DNA from: Egerieenecus sp048201975
Lineage (GTDB): Bacteria > Bacillota > Clostridia > Christensenellales > Aristaeellaceae
NCBI GenBank assembly: GCA_048201975.1
Contig: DBFBGQ010000142.1
Span: forward strand, 1 to 44,325
Direction of reading: 5' to 3'
Length of the DNA stretch: 44,325 bases
In this document: positions 14,655-22,120 of the stretch, piece by piece
How positions within the stretch are numbered: the stretch's first letter is position 1
How the letters are laid out: each line of letters begins with the position of its first letter
Position numbers and translations under genes: made by a program
The notes under the pieces: model-generated
What the model saw: the letters and a program-made list of their open reading frames with translations, nothing else
Database searches by the model: none
Told to the model about the DNA's origin: nothing

Positions 14655-15420
14655 AGTACGGCACATCACGAAGATCTATAACCCCGGCACCGTTCATGAG
14701 ACCTGCCTGTTCCGCGATTTTTCCCTGCAGGTGGACCAGGGTTCCTTTGTGTCGGTGGTGGGTAGCAACGGCTCGGGAAAGACCAGCCTGCTGAATATCC
14801 TCTGCGGCTCCATTCCCGTGGAGAGCGGAAGCATCTGCATGGACGGGGCGGACATCACCAAGGTGAAGGAGTTCCGCCGCTACCGCCGCATGGGCCGGGT
14901 GTATCAAAATCCCGCCATGGGCACCTGCCCCACCATGACCATTCTGGAAAACCTGTCCATGGCGGACAACAAGGGCCGGCCCTTCAACCTGGGTTTCGGC
15001 ACCAACAAGCGGCGCATCCAGGCGTACAAGGACATGCTTGCGCCCCTGGGTCTGGGCCTGGAGGACAAGCTGGGCATCCCCGTGGGCTCCCTTTCCGGCG
15101 GGCAGCGGCAGGCCCTGGCACTGCTCATGGCCACCATGACGCCCATTGATTTCCTGATCCTGGATGAGCATACCGCCGCCCTGGACCCCAAGACCGCGGA
15201 GATCATTATGGAGCTAACCGCGAAGATCGTTGCGGAGAAGCGCCTCACCACCCTGATGGTTACCCACAACCTGCGGCATGCCCTCACCTACGGGGACAGG
15301 CTGCTGATGCTCCATGAGGGGCAAGTGGTGCTGGACCGCCAGGGGGAGGAAAAGCGCGCCACCCAGCTGGAGGACATCCTGGGCCTGTTCAACGCCATCA
15401 GCATCGAGTGCGGAAACTGA
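14647..15420 (+). CDS. trpZ: Tryptophan ABC transporter ATPase (TrpZ type)
   Basis: This 257-residue ABC ATPase has Walker A GSNGSGKTS (about 38-46), Q-loop YQNPAMGT, signature LSGGQRQ (about 150-156), Walker B FLILDEH and switch His in VTHN. It powers the TrpXY-type importer. The ATG overlaps the permease stop by eight bases, so translation is coupled. A strong bidirectional terminator follows about 55 bases after the stop. Confidence 0.88.
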   Translation: MLEVRHITKIYNPGTVHETCLFRDFSLQVDQGSFVSVVGSNGSGKTSLLNILCGSIPVESGSICMDGADITKVKEFRRYRRMGRVYQNPAMGTCPTMTILENLSMADNKGRPFNLGFGTNKRRIQAYKDMLAPLGLGLEDKLGIPVGSLSGGQRQALALLMATMTPIDFLILDEHTAALDPKTAEIIMELTAKIVAEKRLTTLMVTHNLRHALTYGDRLLMLHEGQVVLDRQGEEKRATQLEDILGLFNAISIECGN

Positions 15421-15474
15421 AATCCCCCCCCGAAGGGCCTTCCTTGCAGGCGGGCAAAACCGCTTGCCAACGAT

Positions 15475-15511
15475 AAAACCCCCCGGAGACCGAAGCCTCC
15501 GGGGGGTTTTT
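15475..15511. terminator. Bidirectional terminator between trpZ and rpsR
   Basis: A perfect 10-bp GC stem (15479-15488 with 15497-15506) is flanked by AAAA on the left and TTTTT on the right. It can stop transcription from both the trpXYZ side and the rpsF operon side. Confidence 0.92.
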
Positions 15512-15520
15512 GTGTGGAAC

Positions 15521-15778
15521 TCAATCCACCGTGAAGGGCAGCAGCGCGATGGCACGGGCGCGCTTGATGGCCTCGCTCAGCTGACGCTGATGCTTGGCGC
15601 AGTTGCCGCTCATCCGGCGGGGCAGGATCTTGCCGCGCTCGTTGGTGAAGCGGCGCAGACGGTTAATGTCCTTGTAATCGATGTATTCGATCTTATCCAC
15701 ACAGAAGCTGCACACCTTCCGGCGGGGGCGACGGCCTCCCCGGGGACGCGGCTTCCTTTCGCCACGATCTTCAGACAT
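15521..15778 (-). CDS. rpsR: Ribosomal protein bS18
   Basis: This 85-residue small-subunit ribosomal protein is last in the rpsF-ssb-rpsR operon. It has a basic Arg/Gly-rich N-terminus and the conserved KVCSFCVDK...IDYKDINRL...ERGKILPRR core. CSFC together with Cys/His later (NCAKH) matches the zinc-binding C+ form of S18 rather than the Cys-free form. bS18 pairs with bS6 on the 30S platform, explaining the shared operon. It follows ssb by 25 bases. Confidence 0.97.
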   Translation of the reverse strand: MSEDRGERKPRPRGGRRPRRKVCSFCVDKIEYIDYKDINRLRRFTNERGKILPRRMSGNCAKHQRQLSEAIKRARAIALLPFTVD

Positions 15779-15803
15779 GGGAATACCTCCTTACGTTCAA
15801 GCG

Positions 15804-16232
15804 TTAAAACGGCAGTTCGTCGGTTTCCACAGCGGTGAAACCGCTGCTCGTGGCCGTAACGCCCGCAGTATTGGCAGGAGCGGAACCCATCGCCTCAGCA
15901 TCGGCACGGCTAGTCAGAAACTCAACATCATCGGCGGTCACTTCCAGGGAAACCCGGGTGGAACCGTCCTGGGCCTGGTACGTGCGGGCGCTCAGGGGCC
16001 CGGAAACGAATACCTTGCGGCCTTTGGCCAGATACTTGGCGCAGTTTTCACCCAGCTGGCGCCAGGCGGAAATGCGGAAGAAATCCGCGTCCCCCTGCTG
16101 GCCCTGCTGTTGCTGCTGGCCGGAGCGGCGGCGGTTCACCGCAATGGTAAAATCGCATACGGTGTAGCCGTTGGGCGTGGTGCGCAGCTCAGGATCCCGG
16201 GTCAGGTTGCCGATCAGAATGATCTTGTTCAT
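15804..16232 (-). CDS. ssb: Single-stranded DNA-binding protein
   Basis: This 142-residue protein has the SSB OB-fold: MNKIILIGNLTRDPELR at the start, FTIAVNRR and FFRISAWRQLGENCAKYLAKGRKVFVSG in the core. It ends in the acidic-hydrophobic tip DELPF, which recruits repair and replication partners. It lies between rpsF and rpsR, the usual Firmicutes order. The linker after residue 105 is short, within the normal range for Firmicutes. Confidence 0.97.
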   Translation of the reverse strand: MNKIILIGNLTRDPELRTTPNGYTVCDFTIAVNRRRSGQQQQQGQQGDADFFRISAWRQLGENCAKYLAKGRKVFVSGPLSARTYQAQDGSTRVSLEVTADDVEFLTSRADAEAMGSAPANTAGVTATSSGFTAVETDELPF

Positions 16233-16249
16233 GCTACCACCTCGCGGCT

Positions 16250-16669
16250 TTACTCAGCCTGAGCGGGAGCGGCTTCGGCAGCCTCGGCAGCGGGAGCGGC
16301 TTCCACGGCGGGAGCGGCCTCCACGGGCGCCTCCACAACGGGAGCCACGCGCACGGGGCGGGGCTTCACATTGCTGCGTTTCTCCTCCAGACGGACAAAC
16401 AGATAGCGCAGGATGGCCTCCATGTTGCCCAGGTTACGCTCGATCTCCCGAGGCAGAGCGGCGGGAGCCTTCAGGGTCACCAGCACGTACCAGCCCTCGG
16501 TCTTGTAGTTGATGGCGTAGGCCAGGCGGCGTTTGCCCCAAGTCTCGTCGATCTTCTCCACCTCACCGCCATTGGCGGCAATCAGCTGGGTGATCTTTTC
16601 GATCAGCTCCTTGCGAGCAGCTTCCTCCAGCCCGGTGTCGATGATGTAGGTCAGTTCATACCTATTCAT
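16250..16669 (-). CDS. rpsF: Ribosomal protein bS6
   Basis: This 139-residue protein starts with MNRYELTYIIDTGL and contains the bS6 core WGKRRLAYAINYKTEGWYVLV and NLGNMEAILRYLFVR. The last 35 residues form an Ala/Glu/Pro/Val-rich tail (repeated EAAPA- and VEA-type units) longer than in E. coli or Bacillus S6 and likely disordered. It is first in the operon, with AGGAGGTGAAAGGT before its ATG. Confidence 0.96.
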   Translation of the reverse strand: MNRYELTYIIDTGLEEAARKELIEKITQLIAANGGEVEKIDETWGKRRLAYAINYKTEGWYVLVTLKAPAALPREIERNLGNMEAILRYLFVRLEEKRSNVKPRPVRVAPVVEAPVEAAPAVEAAPAAEAAEAAPAQAE

Positions 16670-16696
16670 TACCTTTCACCTCCTCATGGACGTATG

Positions 16697-16717
16697 GCGC
16701 CGCATCCAGTGCGGCGC
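16697..16717 (-). promoter_or_regulatory. Leader hairpin of rpsF, possible S6:S18 control site
   Basis: A perfect 8-bp stem GCGCCGCA/TGCGGCGC with a 5-base loop lies in the rpsF leader, between the promoter and the ribosome binding site. The S6:S18 complex is known to bind rpsF leaders through a stem with a CCG element. This hairpin contains CCG within its stem, so the link is only suggestive. Confidence 0.35.
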
Positions 16718-16736
16718 AAGGATGTGCCAAGTACGG

Positions 16737-16765
16737 ATTATAGCATAACCCCCTGGAAAAAGCAA
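16737..16765 (-). promoter_or_regulatory. Promoter of rpsF-ssb-rpsR
   Basis: On the minus strand TTGCTT (16760-16765), 17 bases and a perfect TATAAT (16737-16742) with an extended TGC just before it point toward rpsF. Confidence 0.72.
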
Positions 16766-16810
16766 GGCGTCTTCTCGGCGGTTTCACAAATTTTTTTGTC
16801 CGTAGGGACG

Positions 16811-17791
16811 CTATTCATATACCGGGTCCTCGTCGGAGAAGGTCAGCTCCACCCGCGTACCCTGTCCCGGGGCGGAGGCAATCCGAATGGCGTGCCCCAG
16901 CTTGTCCAGCACCCGGCGGCACAGGTACAGCCCCAGCCCCGTGGAGCGCTGCTCCTCCCGGCCGTTGTAGCCCGTGAAGCCTTTTTCAAAGATGCGGGGC
17001 AGGTCCTGGGCGCGGATGCCGATGCCGCTGTCCTGGAGGATCAGCGTGCGGCCCTCCAGGCGCAGGCTGACATGCCCGCGCTGGGGCGTATATTTTACGG
17101 CGTTGGTCAGCAGCTGCTCCAGCACGAAGGCCAGCCACTTGCTGTCGGTGAGCACGGTGAGCTCCATGGGCGGAAGATCCAGGGTAATGCCTTTCAAGGT
17201 GAACAGCCGGGCCAGCTTGCGCACCGCGCCCCGGACGATGGGTTCCAGGGGCTGACGGGCGAAGACAAAGTCGCTGCTTTCGCTGTCCAGCCGCAGGTAG
17301 GAGAGCACCATGTTCACATAGCGCTCCACCTGGATCAGCTCGCCTTCCATCTCCGGCCCGGCAGCGCCCGCAGGGGAGCGGAGCAGCAGCCGCATGGCGG
17401 AAAGGGGCGTTTTGATTTGATGGGCCCACAGGGTGTAGTAATCCATCATCTCCCGGCGGGCCTGCTGAGCCTGAACGGTTTGCTGGACGCGCTCGCGGCA
17501 CAGGCGCTGGGCCAGCGCCTGGTAGTCATGTTCCAGCCGGTCCCAGGGCGGGGGAAAGGGCGGCGGATTCTCCGGCGGATGCTCCAAAAGCAGCTCGATT
17601 TCCCGCAGCCGGGCCCGATAGCGGAAATATCCCGCCAACTCCGCCAGACCCAGCACGCACACCCCCAGCAGGATGCAATAGAGCGCCGCCTCTCCCGGCA
17701 GGCCATATAGAAAGCATACGCCGGCAAACAGCACGCACAGGCTGGCCGTCCATCCCAGCGTGCGCCGCTCCCGCCATAGCCAGGCGCGCAT
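16811..17791 (-). CDS. BceS-like intramembrane-sensing histidine kinase
   Basis: This 326-residue kinase has two closely spaced N-terminal membrane helices (about 13-31 and 36-54) with almost no extracellular loop. The phosphorylation motif is YYTLWAHQIKTP (His124). An HATPase domain follows, with N-box LLTNAVKYT, DSGIGI, FEKGFTG and GLGLYL. The short sensor and LWAHQIKTP are typical of BceS/VraG-type kinases, which usually read signals from a BceAB transporter; none is present here. Its ATG overlaps the regulator's stop (TAATG). An alternative upstream start is a shadow of that gene. Confidence 0.88.
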   Translation of the reverse strand: MRAWLWRERRTLGWTASLCVLFAGVCFLYGLPGEAALYCILLGVCVLGLAELAGYFRYRARLREIELLLEHPPENPPPFPPPWDRLEHDYQALAQRLCRERVQQTVQAQQARREMMDYYTLWAHQIKTPLSAMRLLLRSPAGAAGPEMEGELIQVERYVNMVLSYLRLDSESSDFVFARQPLEPIVRGAVRKLARLFTLKGITLDLPPMELTVLTDSKWLAFVLEQLLTNAVKYTPQRGHVSLRLEGRTLILQDSGIGIRAQDLPRIFEKGFTGYNGREEQRSTGLGLYLCRRVLDKLGHAIRIASAPGQGTRVELTFSDEDPVYE

Positions 17792-18468
17792 TACGCTCCG
17801 CTCACCCAATATCCTTCCCCCTTTTTGGTGTGGATGAACGCATGAAGGCCCGCATCCTCCAGCTTTTTGCGCAGCCGGGCGATGTTCACCGTCAGGGTGT
17901 TTTCATCCACAAAGCTATCGGACTCCCACAACCGGGTCATCAGCTCGCTCCGGGAAACCACCTGGCCGCGGCGCTCCAGCAGCTGCTGCAAAATGCGCAG
18001 CTCGTTGCGCGTCAGCTCCACGGTGACGCCCTCCAGGGTGAGCTGCCCGTTCTCCGGGTTCAGCGCGCCGCCGCCGCAGGGAATCAAGTGCGCCGGGGCG
18101 CTGAAGTCGTAGGTGCGGCGGAGCAGGGCCTGCACCTTGGCCACCAGCACCTGCAGGTCAAAGGGCTTGAGGATGAAATCGTCCCCGCCCATGTTCATGG
18201 CCATGACGATGTTCAGGTTGTCCGACGCCGAGGAGAGAAAGATCACCGGCACCTTCGACAGCCGCCGGATCTCTCCGCACCAGTGATAACCGTTGAAAAA
18301 GGGCAGCGATACGTCCAGCAGCACCAGCTGCGGATCAAAGGCGGCAAAGGTCTGGGTCACGCGGCTGAAATCCTCCACGCAGCGCACAGCATAGCCCCAT
18401 TGCTCCAGTCCCTCCCGGACCGTGCGGGCGATGATGGGGTCGTCCTCCACAATCAGAATCCGATACAT
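17791..18468 (-). CDS. BceR-like OmpR-family response regulator
   Basis: This 225-residue regulator has a receiver domain (phospho-acceptor Asp52 in LLDVSLPFFNGYHWC, switch Lys in ILKPFD) and a C-terminal winged helix (about 130-223, ending RLRKKLEDAGLHAFIHTKKGEGYWV). The phrases YHWCGEIR and NIVMAMNMGGDDFILKPFD resemble the Bce/Vra subgroup for cell-wall antibiotic stress. It is co-transcribed with the kinase and divergent from the membrane redox pair at 18619-20446, sharing a 150-base control region. Confidence 0.9.
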   Translation of the reverse strand: MYRILIVEDDPIIARTVREGLEQWGYAVRCVEDFSRVTQTFAAFDPQLVLLDVSLPFFNGYHWCGEIRRLSKVPVIFLSSASDNLNIVMAMNMGGDDFILKPFDLQVLVAKVQALLRRTYDFSAPAHLIPCGGGALNPENGQLTLEGVTVELTRNELRILQQLLERRGQVVSRSELMTRLWESDSFVDENTLTVNIARLRKKLEDAGLHAFIHTKKGEGYWVSGA

Positions 18469-18488
18469 GTTTCTCCTCCCTTGCTGGT

Positions 18489-18516
18489 ATTATAACAATC
18501 CCGCGGCCTTTTGCAA
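18489..18516 (-). promoter_or_regulatory. Promoter of the BceRS-like operon
   Basis: On the minus strand TTGCAA (18511-18516), 16 bases and a perfect TATAAT (18489-18494) lie 21 bases before the regulator's ATG. Confidence 0.65.
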
Positions 18517-18561
18517 AGCGTTCCGGCCAGGTTTCATCAGCTTCTAATCTTTGGGGCCGCA

Positions 18562-18590
18562 TTGCCAACCGCCGCCGGGTATGGTATCAT
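18562..18590 (+). promoter_or_regulatory. Promoter of the membrane redox pair
   Basis: TTGCCA (18562-18567), 17 bases and TATCAT (18585-18590), with TG one base before the -10, lie 28 bases before the ATG at 18619. Confidence 0.6.
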
Positions 18591-18618
18591 ACACCCAGAA
18601 ACGGGAGGAGGGGACGCC

Positions 18619-19014
18619 ATGAAGACGAAGGAAATCCTGGCGCGCAGGGTCTGGCCCTGGGCGCTGACGGCGGCCACCGTGCTGCTTGCCCTGTGGGCGG
18701 TGGCCGAGGCGCTGGCGCTGTATGCCAGCGGCTACACCCGGGAGCTGGCGGCTGCGGCGTCGGGGCGTCTGCGCTGGCCCGCCGCCCTGTGGCTGGCGCT
18801 GGCGCTGGCAGGCTGGCGATTCCGGCCGGAGCCGGCGCGTCCCGCCCCGATGCGTCCCAAGCCGTCCCCCGCGGCGGGCAAAGGGCGGATCTGGCGGGGG
18901 GCGCTGTATCTCCTGGCGCTGGCGCTGCTGATCCTGGGGGTGGGAAACCAGGGCATGCGGGATGTGCTGGTCAAGGCGATCCAGATTTGCACGGAGTGTA
19001 TCGGCCTTGGGTAA
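18619..19014 (+). CDS. Membrane protein with CD1871A-type C-terminal CxxC
   Basis: This 131-residue protein has two membrane parts: an N-terminal helix-rich region (about 12-75, partly Ala/Trp/Arg-rich) and a second helix at about 94-112. It ends AIQICTECIGLG, with CxxC at residues 124-127. That tail matches the small CD1871A family of Clostridia, as I recall it, in which similar CxxC proteins sit beside Fe-S and thioredoxin genes. The extra N-terminal helices make it longer than the usual short family form. GGGAGGAGGGG precedes the ATG. It is four bases from the polyferredoxin-thioredoxin gene and probably shuttles electrons or thiols with it. The biochemical role is unknown. Confidence 0.75.
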   Translation: MKTKEILARRVWPWALTAATVLLALWAVAEALALYASGYTRELAAAASGRLRWPAALWLALALAGWRFRPEPARPAPMRPKPSPAAGKGRIWRGALYLLALALLILGVGNQGMRDVLVKAIQICTECIGLG

Positions 19015-19018
19015 AGCC

Positions 19019-20446
19019 ATGGCCTGGCTGCGCCGCCACGCACCCACCCGGCGGCGCTGCATCCAGCTGTACGCGGCGCTTTTGTACAATGCGCACCTGA
19101 CGGGCTTTGCCCAGGGTGAAATCTATACCGGGCCGGTGAAAAACCTCTGCGTGCCCGGCTTGAACTGCTATTCCTGTCCGGGCGCCGTGGGGGCCTGCCC
19201 CCTGGGCAGCCTGCAAAACGCCCTGGCGGCCGCTTCCGTCCGGGGTCCCTGGTATGTGCTGGGGCTGTTGATGCTCTTCGGGCTGACCTTGGGGCGGACC
19301 GTCTGCGGCTTCCTGTGTCCCATGGGGCTGCTCCAGGAGCTGGCGCACCGCTTGCCCACCCCCAAAATCCCCAAGGGGCGGCTCACCCGGGCGCTGTCCT
19401 ATGGCAAGCATGTTACCCTGGGACTGCTGGCGGTGGCTGCGCCCATCTACTTTGGCGGCCAGCAGCTGCCCATGCCCGCCTTTTGCAAGTATATCTGTCC
19501 TGCGGGCACGCTGGAGGGGGCGGTGGCGCTGCTGGCGCACCCGGCCAATGATTCGCTTTTTGCCATGCTGCACGGGCTCTTCACCCAGAAGGTGATCATT
19601 TTGACGCTGCTGGCGGCCCTGTGCGTGTTTTGCTACCGGGCCTTCTGCCGTTTCCTGTGCCCGCTGGGGGCGATTTACGGCTTCTTTGCGCGCATCAGCC
19701 TGCTGGGCATCCAGGTGGAGGAGGACAAGTGCACCCATTGCGGATTGTGCGTGAGCCGCTGTCCGGTGGATATCCGCCGGGTGGGGGACCACGAATGCGT
19801 TCACTGCGGCGCCTGCAAGGAGGTGTGCCCCACCGGGGCCATTGCCTGGAAGGGGGCCAGGGTGTTCCTGCGGACAAACGCGGCGCCGGACAAGGCAAAA
19901 CGCCGCCGGATTCCCTGGCGGGCGCTGTGTGCCGGGGGCATGCTGGCCCTGATGGGCGGCATGCTATGGTATGTGAATCAGCCGGCGGAGGAGGCCGCCG
20001 CGCCTGTGGAGGCGGTGGAGACCGGCTATGAAGTAGGGATGACTGCCCCGGATTTCACCGTGTCCCTGTACGGGGGCGGCGAGTTCCGCCTGTGGGATCA
20101 CCGGGGCAAGGTTACGGTGCTGAACTTCTGGGCCACCTGGTGCACCCCTTGCGTGGCCGAGCTTCCCTATTTCGACCGCCTGGCTCAGGAAATGGGGGAC
20201 CAGGTGAACGTGGTGGCCATCCATGCCAATCTGGTGACCGAGGATGTGGAAGCCTGGCTGGCAAAGGCAGACTATGCGCATCTTCCCATGGCCCTGGACA
20301 GCACCGGCCAGGCGCTGACCTCTCTGGGCGGCTCCACCATGCTGCCCATAGCCGTGATCCTGGACGCGGAAGGCCGCGTGTGCTATAACGCGGTGGGCTC
20401 CGTTACCTATGAATTCCTGCTGGAGCAAGTGGAGGCTGCGCAATAG
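19019..20446 (+). CDS. NapH-like polyferredoxin fused to TlpA-like thioredoxin
   Basis: This 475-residue membrane protein has two parts. Residues about 75-230 are a NapH/MauN/CcoG-type domain of several helices with repeated CxxxCP sites (C96/C100, C156/C160, C200/C204), preceded by further Cys near 44-60. Two ferredoxin [4Fe-4S] motifs follow at 238-248 and 260-270. Then a single helix (about 302-319) and a TlpA-like thioredoxin domain (about 330-475) with active-site WATWCTPC (Cys385, Cys388). The order suggests electrons pass through Fe-S clusters across the membrane to an outward-facing disulfide reductase. ATG 19019 lies four bases after the previous stop; its ribosome binding site is weak, so translation is probably coupled. 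Confidence 0.88.
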   Translation: MAWLRRHAPTRRRCIQLYAALLYNAHLTGFAQGEIYTGPVKNLCVPGLNCYSCPGAVGACPLGSLQNALAAASVRGPWYVLGLLMLFGLTLGRTVCGFLCPMGLLQELAHRLPTPKIPKGRLTRALSYGKHVTLGLLAVAAPIYFGGQQLPMPAFCKYICPAGTLEGAVALLAHPANDSLFAMLHGLFTQKVIILTLLAALCVFCYRAFCRFLCPLGAIYGFFARISLLGIQVEEDKCTHCGLCVSRCPVDIRRVGDHECVHCGACKEVCPTGAIAWKGARVFLRTNAAPDKAKRRRIPWRALCAGGMLALMGGMLWYVNQPAEEAAAPVEAVETGYEVGMTAPDFTVSLYGGGEFRLWDHRGKVTVLNFWATWCTPCVAELPYFDRLAQEMGDQVNVVAIHANLVTEDVEAWLAKADYAHLPMALDSTGQALTSLGGSTMLPIAVILDAEGRVCYNAVGSVTYEFLLEQVEAAQ

Positions 20447-20482
20447 GGTGGGACTGCCGCGATGAAGCGGGGCGTCCCAAAA

Positions 20483-20525
20483 CGTCCCCGGAGGAGCGGA
20501 TCCTCCGGGGACGCAGGCGTTTTTG
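20483..20525 (+). terminator. Terminator after the polyferredoxin-thioredoxin gene
   Basis: A perfect 13-bp stem (20483-20495 with 20501-20513) is followed by GCAGGCGTTTTT. The distance to the T run is slightly long, but the stem is very stable. Confidence 0.75.
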
Positions 20526-20533
20526 GAATGGAT

Positions 20534-21925
20534 TTATGTTGCGGGGAGCAATTCGGAGCCGTCCCAGGCGGCCAGTACATCCGGGTCCACGGTCTCCATG
20601 CACACGAACATCACGGTGATGGCTCCGCTCTCCGGGAAGAGCCTGGCCTCCAGCTTCACGTCGTAGGGTAAGGTGTTGATGAAGCTCAGGTCCGAGTAAA
20701 TGCCTACAGTGGCATCGAATTCAAGGGGCGCGTATTTTGTGCCATTGCTGGTGTGAGGTTCCCGTTCTGTAATGTAAAAGGGGAGGGAGAGCGCCGCCTG
20801 ATACATCAGCGTGCTGGTGTGGCAGATGCCTCCGCCGATACCGCTGCCGGAGCCGCCGGTGACGCCCGCCACCGCATAGCCGGTGGACTTGGTAACCGGT
20901 CCCACATTTTCCAGGAAGGAATATTCGCTGCCGCTGGAAATGATGGTATCGTTCATTAGGCTCATGGCCAGCTTGATGTTTCGCTTGCGGTTCACGTAAT
21001 ACGGACTGCCTTGCTTGTCTCCGTAAAATTGGGTGTAACCGCCGATTACGTCCCCTTCCTCTGCCTCGCGCCAGGGGGTCAGGGGAACATATTCCACGCA
21101 TTTCGCGTCTATGGACACAAATTCCCGCCGCAGCAGCGTTTCCACCGTTTCGCCCGGAGCGTCCTTTACAAAAATGATATCGCCCGGGTGCAAGGTATTG
21201 CCGCCGTAGAGGTCCTCGCTGTCGGTAATGTGCTGTTCACCGGTCATTACCACGTACCCGTTCAACCGGTAAGCGTCATAGTCCGGAACCTCCCAGCGGA
21301 AAGGATCCATGGAGTGATAGTGGCACAGCCAGCTGGTTTTGGCATAGCCTGTGTATTTGCTGTCCTTGGACTGTACGTTGCACCACTCGCTGCCCCAGGC
21401 AAGTACACGCACCTCGTCATCTTCGTAGATTTGCTTGATGCGCTTGCCGTCGTCGGAGGGCTCCTGGCGGATGTTGAAGTCGAGCCGGGCCAGGCAAAGG
21501 TATTGGGTTTCACCAGTGCTGGACACACCCACGGCAGAGGACGTAGGAAGATCTGTTGCAGTGCCCAGGTCCGTCGCAGTGGCCTGGGCGCCAGATGCGG
21601 GCGCTGCCGTGGGGTCCGCCTCTGCTGCCGGCTGGGCGTCCTGGTACAGCTGTATTGCTTTCAGCCAGCCCGTCTTGGCATAGCCGGTATACCGTCCGTT
21701 TTCGGTGGCAATTTTGCACCAGTCTGTCCCATTTTCCAGCAGGACCAGTGATTCGCCGGTGGAAATGTTGCACAGCTTTTCAGCGTTTTCGTCGGCCTGC
21801 GCACGCAGGTTAAACTGCACCCGCGCCTGGCATTCGCCGATGCCGGTTTCATTCTGTGCCGCGGTGGGAGAAACCATCCCTACCAGCAGCGCGCAAAGAA
21901 GCAATAGCACAATCGCTCGTTTCAT
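20534..21925 (-). CDS. Exported VanW-domain protein with two SH3-like repeats
   Basis: This 463-residue protein has a Sec signal (MKRAIVLLLLCALLVGMVSP, cut near residue 23). Two bacterial SH3-like repeats follow, near 33-90 and 145-205, each ending in YTGYAKTxWL, joined by an Ala/Thr/Pro-rich linker. The VanW domain (about 300-440) carries NIKLAMSLMND, YSFLENVGPVT and GGGICHTSTLMYQAAL. VanW proteins occur in some vancomycin-resistance clusters but are widespread, and their function is not established; SH3 repeats suggest cell-wall binding. ATG 21925 gives a proper signal peptide, and the longer in-frame reading does not. Confidence 0.85.
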   Translation of the reverse strand: MKRAIVLLLLCALLVGMVSPTAAQNETGIGECQARVQFNLRAQADENAEKLCNISTGESLVLLENGTDWCKIATENGRYTGYAKTGWLKAIQLYQDAQPAAEADPTAAPASGAQATATDLGTATDLPTSSAVGVSSTGETQYLCLARLDFNIRQEPSDDGKRIKQIYEDDEVRVLAWGSEWCNVQSKDSKYTGYAKTSWLCHYHSMDPFRWEVPDYDAYRLNGYVVMTGEQHITDSEDLYGGNTLHPGDIIFVKDAPGETVETLLRREFVSIDAKCVEYVPLTPWREAEEGDVIGGYTQFYGDKQGSPYYVNRKRNIKLAMSLMNDTIISSGSEYSFLENVGPVTKSTGYAVAGVTGGSGSGIGGGICHTSTLMYQAALSLPFYITEREPHTSNGTKYAPLEFDATVGIYSDLSFINTLPYDVKLEARLFPESGAITVMFVCMETVDPDVLAAWDGSELLPAT

Positions 21926-21989
21926 GCTGCGTCTCGCTTTCCTTCTTAAAGAATTTCTCTGCATTGGCAAAATGCGGAAAGGATATTTT

Positions 21990-22018
21990 ATTTTAGTCTT
22001 TCCTTTGGGCCTTGTCAA
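21990..22018 (-). promoter_or_regulatory. Promoter of the VanW-domain gene
   Basis: On the minus strand a perfect TTGACA (22013-22018), 17 bases and TAAAAT (21990-21995) lie 65 bases before the ATG at 21925. Confidence 0.72.
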
Positions 22019-22046
22019 TTGACGCAACAGGGGAAAGCGGCGCTTC

Positions 22047-22069
22047 GCATGAATTCTGGCTATATTTTA
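22047..22069. repeat. 23-bp repeated element, copy 2
   Basis: It matches 4304-4326 with one mismatch (G for A within the CTGACTAT part). It lies between the nucleoside hydrolase stop and the VanW promoter, in the same orientation relative to the downstream minus-strand gene as copy 1. No good -35 box accompanies it here. Confidence 0.55.
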
Positions 22070-22120
22070 CAACTTTGCAGCAACCGGCGGTAGGGATGAA
22101 AACGGGCGAAAGGCGCGGAC

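Noticed and set aside
20534..21925. VanW-domain gene as a vancomycin-resistance marker
   Set aside because: No vanHAX-type ligase or dehydrogenase genes are present, and VanW domains are common in exported proteins of Clostridia unrelated to resistance.
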